Shown piece after piece: positions 9,952-22,254 of a stretch of 32,943 nucleotides of DNA; position 1 is the stretch's first letter, and each line of letters begins with the position of its first letter. The position numbers and the translations under genes are program-made. The DNA comes from Phallusia fumigata (Eukaryota; Chordata; Ascidiacea; Phlebobranchia; Ascidiidae), in assembly GCA_008931825.1 (NCBI GenBank), contig QXVZ01014357.1:1-32943 (forward strand). The letters run 5' to 3'. The notes under the pieces are model-generated. The model saw only the letters and a program-made list of their open reading frames with translations. It did not search any database and was not told the origin of the DNA.

Positions 9952-10736
9952 CTCCAATCTGTGTATGACTTTTTTTGAAAAAATATCGGATTGTACTAAA
10001 AGTTTATGTAAGATGAGATTAAAGGAAATCAACTAAACATCGCTGTTGGTCAACCGCTCATCCTAGATTTTGTGCTTGGTTTGTTCCCGTGGCTACTGCA
10101 GCACATTTAAGGAGCAGGTTGAGGGATTTTCTTCCAACAGCGTTTTGCCGATATTTTTGGGTTTAGACTGGAGTTCTGAGATCAATTTAAATTTTCTGTC
10201 TTGTACTTTATGACAAGAAACAACAATTTTGCAAAGATGAATCAACAGTGGGTCATTAGCGTTTTTCATATTTTTACTCAGCTCAATCTCTTGGTTGTTT
10301 ATTTTCGGTATAACCGCTAAAATAATGTTGTGGCAAAATGGAACACTTTATTCATGTAGAAACAAATCTTTTTTCCTGTACATATTGCGGGTAAATCCCT
10401 CAATTAATAACTGCACTTTTTTGTAAGATGAGACTTCTGTATTGTTGTTAATTTCGTCAACTGTTTGTTTGTTACTTTTTTTAATACCTATGATATACAA
10501 AATTCGATCGTCTGTTCAATGTCTTCGATGGACAAAGCACTAGAATTTTTATGATTTTATAGTCCAAAGTCGGAATGCCATTTTAACCGTTCACTCATCT
10601 GATTTTAGTAATGTGCAAACTGCACATGTTCCATTAAAACTTGGGACGCATTTGGATTTGGATTAAGAAAAATCAATCACTTTAGGAAAGTTGCTGTTGT
10701 CTTGGGACTTTTGGTTAAAATTTGTCCATGTAAACG
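9952..10736. promoter_or_regulatory. Divergent DNAAF4/UTP15 promoter region
   Basis: About 785 bases separate the two start codons, and the genes run in opposite directions, so both promoters and 5' UTRs should lie here. I see no TATA box at a fixed distance and no other gene. A TTTAG at about 10678-10682 is a possible acceptor for the UTP15 leader. Confidence 0.55.
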
Positions 10737-13700
10737 ATGTCATCAAGATTTAAAACCGTCGATCCTTTACCCACATTATCCACAAGCAGAAAATCATTGG
10801 ACGATGTGCAATATTGGAAAGGTCTTCAGGTATTTATTTTTTCATTCAATAAGTTTTGTTACATCTACCCCATATCTTTGTACAAATTGGTATCAAAAAA
10901 TTTTTCTACACAAGTCACTAAAATAGGTGAGAGTAACTTTTCCATTAAGTAGTTTATAATCAATAAAATCGCTTCAATAAAACAACACAACATACCACAA
11001 AAGCAAGCAAAATTTTGTAGTAAATGTAGGAGTTGGTGTAAGTTTTTAAATAGGTGTTTCGAAACATATGTAAATATTAAATAGAATCTATCACTTTCCC
11101 ATTTTTACAGTTTCCTATTACTATCAAAGAGTTTGGAGCAGTGACAGATGTTGCTTACCAGCCAGCTGATCCGCATTATTTTGCAGTTACTTCCTCTACA
11201 AGGGTAAATACTTGTTAATGGTTCTTTAAGATTATTCTGAATGACAAAAATGAAAGTTTCAAAAAATTTAGATGTTTTGCAACAGAAACGCAAACATTTA
11301 CTGTTTTTGTTTGACAGGTTGAGCTGTACAATCCCAATAGTAATGAAGTGGCAAAAACATTTTCGCGTTTTCACAATGTTGCCTATGGGGCAAGTTTTCG
11401 AACTGACGGAAAACTTCTCGTCGCTGGTAATGAAGATACCCAAGTCAGATTGTTTGATGTTGAAGGAAGAGTTCCACTAAGAATATTTAAAGGACATACT
11501 AGGTGATTTTAATTTTACAGAATATGAATTGTTAATTCGAAAAGTAATATGACATTTTGTATGTGTGGGTTGCATGAAGGATGCACAATATAGATTTAGT
11601 AAGTATTGTATGTCAGCAAAGAATGTTTTGTTCCAATCCAAATCAAATTCAATCACATAATACAAACACATTTCTAGTATATTGTTGTTTTGGTAAAAAA
11701 CCTTTGAATCCAAAAAGTTATTCTGTGCATCAAAGTTATATTCTCATTGTTGCCACAATTACCAGATAAATTTAGTTTTGAGTTGTGATATAATCCTAAT
11801 AACGCAGATTGGGTACCATCTAAATGCTGGAGGTAACATCCGACAATTGTTTTGGTAATTTCTTCTGTTACAAATTAGACCAGTTCATGTGACAAAGTTT
11901 TGCAACAACATGAAACACATTTTCTCCGCTTCTGATGATAAAACTGTTCGGGTGTGGGACATTGCAACAGAACAAACCCTACACAAGTTCGAGGGACACA
12001 ATGTAAGATGGAGTTCTGCATATAGTCAGTGTAACATTTAAAAAATGTCTAAAAACCTTTTGCAGGATTATATTAGAAGCGGATGTGTTTCCAAAACCTG
12101 TGAAAATCTTATAGTCACAGGTTGGTTTACAAAAGTTACCTATGTTTTCATAAAAATGTTCAAATTTAAACTTTTTATGGTTTGCCAACATAATTTTTAT
12201 TAACACCTAAGTGTTTTTGACTACAGGCTCATATGACCACACTGTAAAAATGTTTGACACCCGATCTGATGAATGCTCGTTGTCAGTTAACCATGGATGC
12301 CCTGTTGAGAGTGTTCTTATGTTTCCATCAGGAAGTGTTCTTCTCAGTGCAGGTAAAACGACGAAAATTTTTAAACATTTTTTCAAGTTTTGAGCAAATA
12401 CCAGGCCCAATAGTTTCTAAAATGTTTTTCTGTATAATTGCTTTATTAATCTTAAATTATTTTAAAACCTTACAACAATCGGCCGTTAGTCATTACACTA
12501 AGTAATTCCCAACTCTGAAACCTTTGTTTGTACCAACCCCTTTTGCTGGTCAAATTTTCTCTGCCGAATTTGAGACTTTGTATGCTGTCCACTTTGAAAA
12601 AGTAAAACTTACTCATAAGTTGTTGAAGGTCTTAGTTGATAATGAGGCGATTTGTTTTATTTTTATTAGGTGGAAGTTCAATTAAAGTTTGGGATGTTCT
12701 GTCTGGAGGCAAATTATTGGCAACTGTCAGTCACCACCATAAAACTGTCACATGTATGACATTTAACCATGACCACACAAGACTCTTGTCTGGAGGATTG
12801 GACAGGTTCTTGGTTCAGTTATTCTATTCAAGTGCTAACTGCACCTTTGAACATACCAAGCTTTCTGATGGTTTTGTCAAACGTTTAAATATTACAAGTG
12901 GTTGATATGTGCACAGATATATATATAACATAAATCGCCCAACTAATTAATGAATAAAACAGCCAAAGCTATCTAACCACCATGTGATGTAGCCAGAGAC
13001 ATCATTTGTGTTATTTTAAAACAATATATGTGTTACAAGACCGACATGCTTCTTGTTAAGCTTGCTATACTTTCTAATTTCTGGTTTTTATTGACACCAA
13101 TATATATTTGGAAGCCGCTTCTTTTTTGCATAAGATTGACTTTGTGATTGCAGGCATGTCAAGATCTATGATGTTGCAAATTACCAAGTTGTGCACAATT
13201 TGGACTATCCCGGACCTATTCTAAGCATGGCAATTTCTGTACGTAAACTTATTTATTCCTTAGGTGTCAAATATGTCTGTTGTTGTCTATCACTAAAGTT
13301 TTGTCCTTGTGTTTTAGAATGAAGACAAAACTTTGGTTGTTGGTATGGCTGATAAAATGTTGTCAATCAGGCATCGTAAACAGGCTTGCAAAACCGATGA
13401 TTTGCTTGTTGATGAAAGTGAACTGTCAAGAAAGAAAAGACGCCAAAGATCATTGTTTATGCAAGGTGCAAAGTCAACTGAATTTTATGCATTTTTGTGG
13501 CATTCTAAAGACTGGTGTACCAAAATCATTTCACCCAATGAGGTCACCGAAATTAAAACAGAAAAGTGGAAGATTTGAACAAAAAAAGTCGGACGTCTCG
13601 TCACCATGCATATTCATACAAAAAAGTCTGTTTCCTGACCTTTCTTTTGATTTTATCAGGTCAGAAATTTGTACCAAACCCATCAGATATTGTGGTAATG

Positions 13701-14651
13701 CACAAACACAAGGAACAACTTGAGAAATATGACCTTTACTTTCGCAAATTTGAACACAGCAAAGCACTTGACGCTGCCCTGGTAGTAAGTAAAGTTATTA
13801 CCTTTGTTTGGTGGTTGAAAAAAAAAACATCCTTATTCATTTTGTGAAAAACTTTTATGTAGCAATGAAGAACTCAAATTTCTATGTTTTACTCTTCAGG
13901 CTAGAGTGTACAGCAATACACCAGAAGTTACAGTAGCAGTCATGCAGGAATTAATTCGGCGTGACACAATTCGTGCTGCTTTGGCTGGAAGGGATGAAAA
14001 GAAACTTCTAATTTTAATGAAATTTCTTTGCAGGTAAATGATCAAGGAATATGATTTGCTTCATGAAACATTTATTAAAGCTGGAGTTATTATGTCTAAT
14101 TTATTTTACAGATACATTACCAAGATTAGTTTTGCACCCATTTTGCTTGATGTAGCTGAAATGGTTATTGGTGAGTTGCAAAATCTATATTTTTTGTTGC
14201 TGTTTTGTTTACACTTTAAATTAATATCTTAAGCTTGTTGTCTTATCACAGTGTAGCTAGAACATTTCCAAAATGATTTTGAAAGTTTTTTTTTAGTTTT
14301 GTTTAACCCTAGGGTTTTCATTGCTTGGTGATTAGAATACCATTTCCAACATATTTGGAAAAAATTCTTAATTGCATTGACTACACTTGCTGATTCAAAC
14401 ATCAAGTAATATTGTTTTGCTTCACAGATATCTATTCTGACACCTTGGATGAGGCAACAGTTGTGGTTCAAAACATGTTTCAGCGACTACGAGACATCAT
14501 TAGAAGGGAGGCGCGATTGCAACGGGACATGAACAAATTAATGGGATGCATGGAAACTATCCTTGCAGCGTCAAACATTGCAAACAATTCCACATTGCCA
14601 ACACCCCTTGCCACTGAGTTGGATAAGGAAATAAATGCAATCAGCTTGTAG
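10737..14651 (+). CDS. UTP15: UTP15 small-subunit processome WD40 protein
   Basis: Thirteen exons: 10737-10829, 11111-11203, 11318-11502, 11879-12002, 12066-12120, 12227-12352, 12670-12805, 13154-13238, 13318-13465, 13660-13784, 13900-14033, 14112-14170 and 14428-14651. Their phases join to 1587 nt (528 aa; human 518). The first ten exons carry seven WD40 repeats (for example [16 protein letters not shown] and [20 protein letters not shown]), then a basic linker (RKKRRQR). The UTP15 C-terminal domain begins in exon 10 and includes [14 protein letters not shown]15 acts in the nucleolar t-UTP complex in pre-rRNA transcription and early 18S processing. In exon 10 the donor GTAAGT (13785) is preferred over the GTAGTA three bases earlier. 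Start ATG 10737 aligns with the vertebrate N terminus. Confidence 0.95.
14630..14635 (+). promoter_or_regulatory. AATAAA inside the last UTP15 codons
   Basis: A canonical poly(A) signal lies 13 bases before the UTP15 stop codon (14649-14651). Cleavage 10-30 bases beyond it would give a 3' UTR of almost zero length. No other good AATAAA follows nearby on the plus strand. Confidence 0.4.
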
Positions 14652-14682
14652 TTCCACATGTGTTCGATGGGAAATTTTGTTT

Positions 14683-17373
14683 TCATTGAGTTTCTTTGCT
14701 TGCTATTATGGCAAAACATCTTGGAGAGAGTTTAGGCTCGAACACGGATTGGATTTCACAGTGGAAACCTGTGAATAAGTTGGATGTTACAGGAGTTGCA
14801 TTTTACTTTGCAGGAAGCCCTGAAATGGATATACTATAAATATAACAACTATGTCTAAGACTAAACAACGAATTTTTTGTGCGATAGGCTAGATTTTGTT
14901 GTTTTTGAAGCTGCAAGATGGTTTTGAACTGAAAATCCTAATAACTATTTGAGACTTTTTAAACAAGGGTTACAACTTTAGTTAAACAGCAAATAGTTTA
15001 CCATGTTCCTCAAGGTAAATCATCCTGTCCAGCAGAATGATAGATTCAACAGTTGGAGCAACCATTAGACACAGGCAGAAATATATGACAACATGAACCC
15101 ACTGTGACACAAGTGATTCTGCTTCTTGGACATCAGTATCGCTAGCAGCTGATAACTTCAGCTTGTCAAAGGCAAGTGTAACATACCTGAGGTAACAAAA
15201 GTGTTCCAAAAGTATAAGTTTTTGTTGTGGCTTGGTAAAAGTAATTTGCATAACTGACCGTACCAGGCCAATGAAATGTATAAACATGCATAATATCTTG
15301 AAATTAAATAGATCCAGTACAGAAAAAGTTGAGGGAAAAGGAAATACCATTGTAATTTTGCACTTTTCTGTTGGAATGGATATGATCTGTTTGTTCACTT
15401 ACTCTGTAAATGACAAGTTAAAGGCCTTTTTGATGGTTTGCACAGGCAGTCGTACCATATCTGGGTGAAGTTTTCGTAGAATTGTTCCTAAAGCTGCTCT
15501 GTAACAGTGCATCCGTAACTGGGGTCCGGCACCTGCAAATTTAAAATGTTATGTTAAAACATCTTTGTTGAAAGAATACAGATGCATGTTTACATTTTCT
15601 CTTCATTAAACTATTGCTGAACTGAGTGTTACCTTTCAATCTGCATCGATAGTCTTCTATAGCATGGCAGGATGACTCCCTTGACTTGTATGGAAGTTTA
15701 TGATTATCTAAACCTGCCACATAAGAACTCATTGGATACCCTGTAGAAGTCAAGCTGTTATCCGTAGATAATTTCATGTAGCAGCATGCCACTGAAACCA
15801 ATGCAGTAATTCTTGGGCTTTCCTTGTACAGACGTATCATGGTTGCACTTAAATCTCCACAGGCATGCAAGCTTGTAAGTAGGTAAGTGGACTCTAAAAA
15901 TGAGAAGGAAGTTTATTCTGTTGTGGTGGCAGAGCTTTGGAATTAAAACCAGCTAAGTCACACCTACCTACATCAGAAAGCACTTTGTTGTCTATTATTT
16001 CAACAAATTTCTGAGCATCGACATCTGTCGACACATTGTATTGCACATGTCTAGCTGTTAGATGTTCTGATTTACTTGCTGTTGATCTAAACAGAAGTGA
16101 AGGTCACTTCTTCAAATTTTAGTCAAACCCAGTTCCTAAGTAAACTCTTGGATGATCAAAGAACATTACAACAATGTTGATTCCACAAAAATCAGTTGTA
16201 AACAAACTGTTGTATTATACGTTACCAAACATTGCAATTTACCCGCATTTACGAAGTGTGTTGCATGCGTCTTCGTCAAACTCTGTAGCCCTCTTTAGAA
16301 GCTTTTCATTTTGTTCTAGTGTTATAACTGAACAATCATATCCAAGAGTCAAAGTTCGTGCTAAGTGTCCTTGTCCAGATCCGAAGTCCTAAAATCTTGG
16401 CAGTTAAGTACTGAATTTGAAGCATTATACAAAAAAAACTCACTATTATGTCTGAGCACTTGCTCGACTTGAATATGTCAGCAACAGTCTGTGAAAATTT
16501 ATTTTATAAAACTTATCTTGTTGAGTAGTCATTAAACAAACCTTGGAGAGCAGATATATTTCATGTTGCTTCTTGGGTTTTACATGCTTTCTGAAGATGT
16601 GTTTTAACATCCTCTCTTGGCATGGAAGTCTCGACAACATTTCATCATTATATTCAGTTGCATCATCTTAAAAAATTGGTTATGTGGTATAAATCTAATT
16701 TTGTGCACACATAAGTACCAACCTACCATGTACTGGATGGGACCTACATGCTCTGGGAATGGGAAGACTCTGTGAGCATTGTTTAAATGCAAGGAGGGAA
16801 AGAGGCCAAACAACAGGGTACCTACGAAGACATAGTATATTTCTTTGACAACAATTCAATAATGTTTCTACTAAAATTGAGCCAGGCAAACCTTCAGTTT
16901 CAGATCACATTGGCTACGGGGTGATTTTGTCATGTTAATTAGGATTGTAAATGTGGAACTTTATTAGCTGGAAATTCCATAAATTGCCCAGTTAATCCAC
17001 AATCAGACATACACCACCATACAGATAAGCTTAAATGTAAAAACATCTGCACTGGAATGTAACTGCAATGAGTGGTGGTTTTTCCTATGGCGAGTAAGTA
17101 ACCGGTTAACCTTTTTGTCTTGGAGAGAAGAAATTCTGATATTTCTGGTGTGGTAAGATCTTTTAACACTGCTTGCCACGATTTCGGAATTTTATCCCAG
17201 TGATTTGCAGTAAAGAATTCCTGCAAACAATGTCAATTAGTATTTCTACTGAAAAAAGTTTATTTTATTCAAATTAAACTTACAATCACGTAAGAATCAG
17301 ACAAATGAATGTACAAGTTGTAAAACTTCAGCAGAATGTCGATTCTTTGCTTTAAATCTTCAATTTCTACCAT
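14683..17373 (-). CDS. METTL25B: METTL25B (RRNAD1) methyltransferase-like protein
   Basis: Eleven exons: 17284-17373, 17111-17220, 16727-16821, 16542-16666, 16444-16488, 16243-16388, 15968-16086, 15633-15893, 15403-15532, 15002-15186 and 14683-14768. They join to 1392 nt (463 aa; human 475). N-terminal landmarks are EFFTANHWDKIPKSWQ and FRKHVKPKKQHEI. A SAM-binding motif I (DFGSGQGHLARTL) begins near aa 156, then HACGDLSATMI and SVACCYMKLS. The C terminus has VAPTVESIILLDRMIYLEEHG. The last exon (FHCEIQSVFEPKLSPRCFA) was found by phase and by similarity to the vertebrate C terminus; it is too short to stand out as an open frame. The family is annotated as an rRNA adenine dimethylase-like protein, but its substrate is not established to my knowledge. 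It runs convergently into UTP15. Confidence 0.93.
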
Positions 17374-18371
17374 AATTAACAGTAAATTTGAAACAAAAAT
17401 AACACGTACGCTTCGTCGTTCACTAAAGCTTTTTCGTGTGAAAAATTGACAACAAACAGACGCACGTGAATTTGTTTACTATTGATAATCCCCCACGGTA
17501 GGAAAACTTTATCCGTTACTCCAAGGATTAACTCTCAAACGGATGGTTTTGTAGTGACTTTTCTGCGTCCTGTTTAATTGATTCCAACCAAGCAACCAAT
17601 CCAATCAAATCCATTGGCTTAATTCTTGTTTTGTCACTTGTGTGGAAATGTGACCTTTTAATAGTTATTGCTTGTTTCATTTTATCCTCGATGGACGAAA
17701 CAACGCATGGGTGCGTACGTTGTCAGGCAACCTGCCTCATTGCAGTTTTGTCGGGTCATATCTGTTTTGGTTTTTAAAAGTTAATGTTAGTCAACCATTA
17801 GGGTTCCATTGGTTTAAAGCAGTGTCGCATAAGCGTCTTGATGAGAGAAATTAAAGGGAAAGGGTTTAAAACCCCCACCCTAGTTGCTAGCACAGGGAGG
17901 TTAGGCAACTCTCATCTTAGCAGCAAAACCCACCCACTTCACCGCCATGCCACGACCTCACACCCGTGTATTGTGAAGTTGGCTTACGGACAATTGTATT
18001 GTGTCAGAAAAAAGCATTGTCTGTCGTTGCCAACAAACATTTATTATTTTTATGCCTTTGGTAGTCTTATGCACCTATAGCGTAGGTTACCTGCTTCGAA
18101 CAGCTAAAACCGCAACACGATTTTTTAAATCTGCTGCCCTTATTTGGCCCAAAAACGATTATGAACGCGTTGTCATGGTTTTGAGATCTGTGCCTTGTAA
18201 GTGATATGTTTGAGTTGTTGGGCAACCGAACGTTACACAACTTGTCTTCACAAAAATCACAATGACTTTTATTCATTTCAAGTCCGGACAGAAATAATAT
18301 CTATCTTTCATTGGGGAGGTCGTCCATCGCCAAGTCCGCCATGTCACCTTTGTCACCCCAGTAGTAATAGT
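17374..18371. other. Upstream region of METTL25B, no other gene recognised
   Basis: This should contain the METTL25B promoter near 17374-17600. Open frames further right on the plus strand (17672-18080) overlap one another and have no recognisable domain. I do not call a gene. Confidence 0.45.
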
Positions 18372-18420
18372 GATGATGGTGATGATGATGGTGGTGGTAG
18401 TACCAAGGATGGTGGTGGTA
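18372..18420 (+). repeat. GAT/GGT-rich microsatellite tract
   Basis: Imperfect trinucleotide repeats of GAT and GGT lie at the head of the 828-bp repeat. The tract recurs at 19201-19249 in copy 2. Confidence 0.8.
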
Positions 18421-19199
18421 GTCTAAAAACGGAAATAATTTCTAAGTACTCTGTGTTAAATAGTTGCTGGAATAACAAATTTGATTAGGGAGGACTGGAA
18501 GAACTTTGTTTTGTTATTCTCTCTTTTTGTCAAGGCCTTTTCCCAAAACTATACATATGTCAAGTACAACTAGGCGTAGACGACATGCATACTAACATCG
18601 CCGTCTTCTGCGTCCAAAAATCCATCCTCCATTTACATCTGCTGCTAAACTGACGACCACGATGACGAGCAAACACGAGAGCAACGTTTTTCTTTTCATT
18701 CTTTATTAGCTCTGTCCAAGAATTGCCTGAAAACCTTTATTTAAAAAAATGGTTAGACGTAGGCTGTATGCAGATGTTGTTAGTATTTGTCCATGTCAAA
18801 AGTATAAACGAATGTCTTGCTTGTGATCCATTGTGAAACATGGACTATCTATCAAAGCTTATTTTGATCGATGACATTTACTGGTTAGTTTACGCGTTTG
18901 CAAATTTAAAGTAGTACAAACTTCATTAAAGCTAAACATTAGCGTCAGCTTCCTTCTATTCCAGCTGTGAGTCAATTTCCAACTAAAACATTAAGCAACA
19001 CTTGACATATGTGCCACCGACAGTGGCCTTCCTAACTTGCTTTTACTTCGAAACAGACTTTTAACGCGCCGAGCCAACTTCCCCACTGAAACCAGTATGG
19101 AAACGTTGTGTTTGTGTGTTTTGGTGTTGTTGCATCACAGGAAATTATTAGCACCAGCTCTGGAAGTAGATTTGTATTCAATAACAGGATAAAGGAAGA
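18372..19199. repeat. 828-bp direct repeat, copy 1
   Basis: This segment recurs almost unchanged at 19201-20028, separated by a single N at 19200. It starts with a GAT/GGT-rich tract and ends in GGATAAAGGAAGA. Differences from copy 2 are scattered substitutions and single-base indels, for example GTACAACTAGG against GTAAAACTAGG. Confidence 0.95.
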
Positions 19200-19200
19200 N

Positions 19201-20028
19201 GATGATGGTGATGATGATGGTGGTGGTAGTACCAAGGATGGTGGTGGTAGTCTAAAAACGGAAATAATTTCTAAGTACTCTGTGTTAAATAGTTGCTGGA
19301 ATAACAAATTTGATTAGGGAGGACTGGAAGAACTTTGTTTTGTTATTCTCTCTTTTTGTCAAGGCCTTTTCCCAAAACTATACATATGTCAAGTAAAACT
19401 AGGCGTAGACGACATGCATACTAACATCGCCGTCTTCTGCGTCCAAAAATCCATCCCCCATTTACATCTGCTGCTAAACTGACGACCACGATGACGAGCA
19501 AACACGAGAGCAACGTTTTTCTTTCCATTCTTAATTAGCTCTGTCCAAGTATTGCCTGAAAACCTTTATTTAAACAATGGTTAGACGTTGGCTGTATGCA
19601 GATGTTGTTAGTATTTAACCATGTCAAAAGTGTAAACGAATGTCTTGCTTGTGATCCATTGTGAAACATGGACTATCTATCAAAGCTTATGTTCATCGAC
19701 GGCATTTACTGTTTAGTTTACGCGTTTGCAAATTTAAAGTAAAACAAACTTCATTAAAGCTAAACATTAACGTCAGCTTCCTTCTATTCCAGCTGTGAGT
19801 CAATTTCCAACTAAAACATTAAGCAACACTTGACATATGTGCCACCGACAGTGGCCTTCCTAACTTGCTTTTACTTCGAAACAGACTTTTAACGCGCCGA
19901 GCCAACTTCCCCACTGAAACCAGTATGGAAAACGTTGTGTTTGTGTGTTTTGGTGTTGTTGCATCACAGGAAATTATTAGCACCAGCTCTGGAAGTAGAT
20001 TTGTATTCAATAACAGGATAAAGGAAGA
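19201..20028. repeat. 828-bp direct repeat, copy 2
   Basis: It matches copy 1 from end to end with roughly a few percent divergence. The copy begins at the N, in the middle of a GAT/GGT tract, which makes an assembly join as likely as a real tandem duplication. Confidence 0.95.
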
Positions 20029-20042
20029 ATATTGTTTGTAGG
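19926..20042 (+). CDS. Possible short exon or ORF with leader-like N terminus
   Basis: An acceptor-like tract ending TTCGAAACAG (19877-19886) is followed by an ATG at about 19925. It opens a 38-codon frame beginning MENVVFVCFGVVASQEIIST, which looks like a short hydrophobic leader then a polar stretch, and ends at TAG. Copy 1 of the repeat has one A fewer just after its ATG (19097), so there the ATG enters another frame. I do not recognise the product. It could be a small gene, a first exon with an unseen donor, or chance. It lies upstream of the CCP-like exons on the same strand, but no splice link can be shown. Confidence 0.2.
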
Positions 20043-21220
20043 AAATTTGTGTTTATCATAGGGGCGTGGCAAAAGTTTGTGTCAACCAAAATCGTTGCTT
20101 CCTTAGGACTGATATACCCTTGTCTTCGAATTGCCGTATGGTCTCATGAATGTAGAACTGCAAAATTCCAAAAGAGACACACGGTTAATTAAAGCATTGG
20201 CCATTCAAGTCATTTACAGATAGACCCACCGACGATTATGAAGAGGGTCTAAATACCTGCAATATATCTGTTTTACATGATATGGAGTAATACCTTCCAT
20301 TTCTACATAAATAATAATGAACGAGTCTAAACGTTGCGGGATGTTAAAATATCGACATAGTGTTTTCTAAGCCATTGCTCTGGTTAACATTGCGAACATA
20401 TCCAAAGTATAACATTTGATTCTGAACTGTGAAACCACCTCTGTACTGATGAACGTAGATATGATCATATTACATGGGTAATGATAAGTTTATGCAGCAG
20501 CGAATATAAAGGTTTTTCTGTTTGTGTTCAAAAACAACTACGACGCCAACCCCTCCTCCCCCGTGGAGATGGCACATATATTTTGAACCCATTTCGTACA
20601 ATTTTCTGCACCAAAGCCTACGCCCAATTGACTGAGTAGATTTTTTAGGTGTTTAAACCCAAACTACACAAAGTATGTATTCAGCAAAATTCAACATTAA
20701 ACGTTGCAAAACTTCTGACTTTGCAACATTTTAACAAAAAGGGTTTGAACAATTTATGGTCGAGGAAACTGGTGAAATTTGGGATGTTTTTCTTTGTAGC
20801 GAACTGTCAATCACTTTTTGGTCGTTTTAACGGCGCTGTCAATTTGCTATTTAAATAGTGTATCAAGGATATCCGATTGTTCTCTAGTCCCCATGAACGC
20901 GTAACTTAATAGACAGGGCCCTTTCCCAACATCGAATGTGGGTGTTTTCAAATCTAGCATAAGTTTGCAACGTACTATTTGTGATTTTCCTGCTAAAACT
21001 CTTTGTTAAAAATCTTTGAATTCCTAATAAATCCCGCATATCCTAATAAATCCCGTTTGGCCTTTTTCTCCTGTGTAAATACTTGTTGGTAGCTTTATTT
21101 TGTTACTTCAAGAAAATAGCCCTTTAGCAAGACGTAGGGAGTAAACAGCCGTGGCATTGTAGTTTCGTATTGCGTGAATGGTCACGTAAAAACGATTGCT
21201 CGTAAGTTTTCAACCGGTGA
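20043..21220. other. Non-genic interval
   Basis: I find no supportable gene, RNA or complete mobile element here. One open frame at 20649-20858 has no recognisable domain and no clear splice context. Confidence 0.4.
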
Positions 21221-21396
21221 AGTAGAATATCATTAATGAAAAACACAACAAACAATAATAGCGAAAAGTTGGAGTTTCGCATAGCGCAAACTTTAAATGT
21301 TGTTAATTATAACTTTGGTCGCTTTAGACATCAACAACTGGTCCATGAAACCGGTGTTGTTGTACTGTATGGCCTATTTTTTTAGCTGAAAAAATT

Positions 21397-21672
21397 TAAG
21401 GTTCTCAAAGGTCCCATAGGCGTCCATGAAGCGATTTTAAGTGGACCGCAAAACGTCTTTACTCTCTCGATTCTGTATGGCGTCTACATCGCGTTTAATG
21501 CTGAAATACACCTAACGTATGTTGATTGCGCCCTTTGTGACACAAAGTATTGCTGAATTATGATCGTGTAAAGTTAGATCGAGTGAATTTTTACTTGACC
21601 GCGAAACTTCAAAAAGAAACTACAGGGGGACCGTCATGCAAATATTTGTGAAATGTTTGAGAACCACTGGCT
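21397..21672. mobile_element. Probable hAT-like MITE
   Basis: The right end read outward gives CAGTGGTTCTCAAACATTT, a typical hAT-type terminal sequence. The left end near 21397 has a related GGTTCTCAAAGGTCCC. The interval is absent from the other copy of the duplicated segment, consistent with an insertion. I could not define a target duplication. Confidence 0.4.
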
Positions 21673-21847
21673 CAAATAAATGGTGTTTACAACTTTTAAC
21701 ATTTTGCTAACCGATACTGTGTACTAAAAACAGACTGTAAACTGATTGCAGGTTTTTATCAACAATTTTCTTTTTCTGTATAATGCGTAGAATGATGTTT
21801 AACTCCGGGTGCTTGAGTCATCCTTGTGTCTGAAACATAAAAACAAG

Positions 21848-21973
21848 AAACGCGCGAAACCGGGTAACGACCCGAACGATGTTTGGTCAGTTTTGGTCAA
21901 ATACGTCAGTTTGGTCGACAAAGATACTTGCATAGATTTACTGAAGCAAGTCATGCGTTCAGCTCCGATGTAA
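21848..21973 (+). pseudogene. Broken duplicate of the CCP-gene upstream exon
   Basis: This frame matches the exon at 22947-23040 (KPGND, then VSLVDKDTCIDLLKQVM here against VTLVDKATCIVLLKQVM). The splice donor that follows the intact copy is missing: after GTCATG about 28 bases, including GTAAGT, are gone, and the frame runs into TAA at 21971. It also carries a 15-base expansion in the middle. It is a relic or a non-spliceable copy. Confidence 0.5.
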
Positions 21974-22254
21974 ATCCCCGTCACATAAGGTTACTTGAAA
22001 TGGTACAAGAGTTCTTTTAGCAAAAGCGTCCGGCATGCCCCAGCAAACAATCGAATCACTGTATATCTTTTAATATGCTGGGGTTTGGGTTGTGAAAATT
22101 TGTACCCATATGAGTGAAGCACACAGAACAAACCATAGTTGAAAATGGTATAGCCTCAGCGCGTTTAACTTCAATCCACCAAATATGTCCCTTGCTAAAT
22201 TGCGCCTGATAATGTTTTCACGTTGCGCAGCTATTTCCGGTTTGGTGATTGCTT

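Larger units (their letters stand above)
21225..22120 (+). repeat. Older tandem duplication, copy A
   Basis: Blocks of this interval recur in the same order about 1.1-1.4 kb to the right. They include a CATTAATGAAA/CAGTAATGAAA start near 21230 and 22620, AGACTGTAAA..ATTGCAGG, AATGCGTAGAATGATGTTTA, and AAAGCGTCCGGCATGCCCCA. Divergence is clearly higher than in the 828-bp repeat, with separate insertions in each copy. Confidence 0.8.

Noticed and set aside
14982-15000. METTL25B ending with GKLFAV at a stop near 14982
   Set aside because: This is read-through past a donor (GTAAAC at 15001). A phase-matched downstream exon restores the family C terminus.
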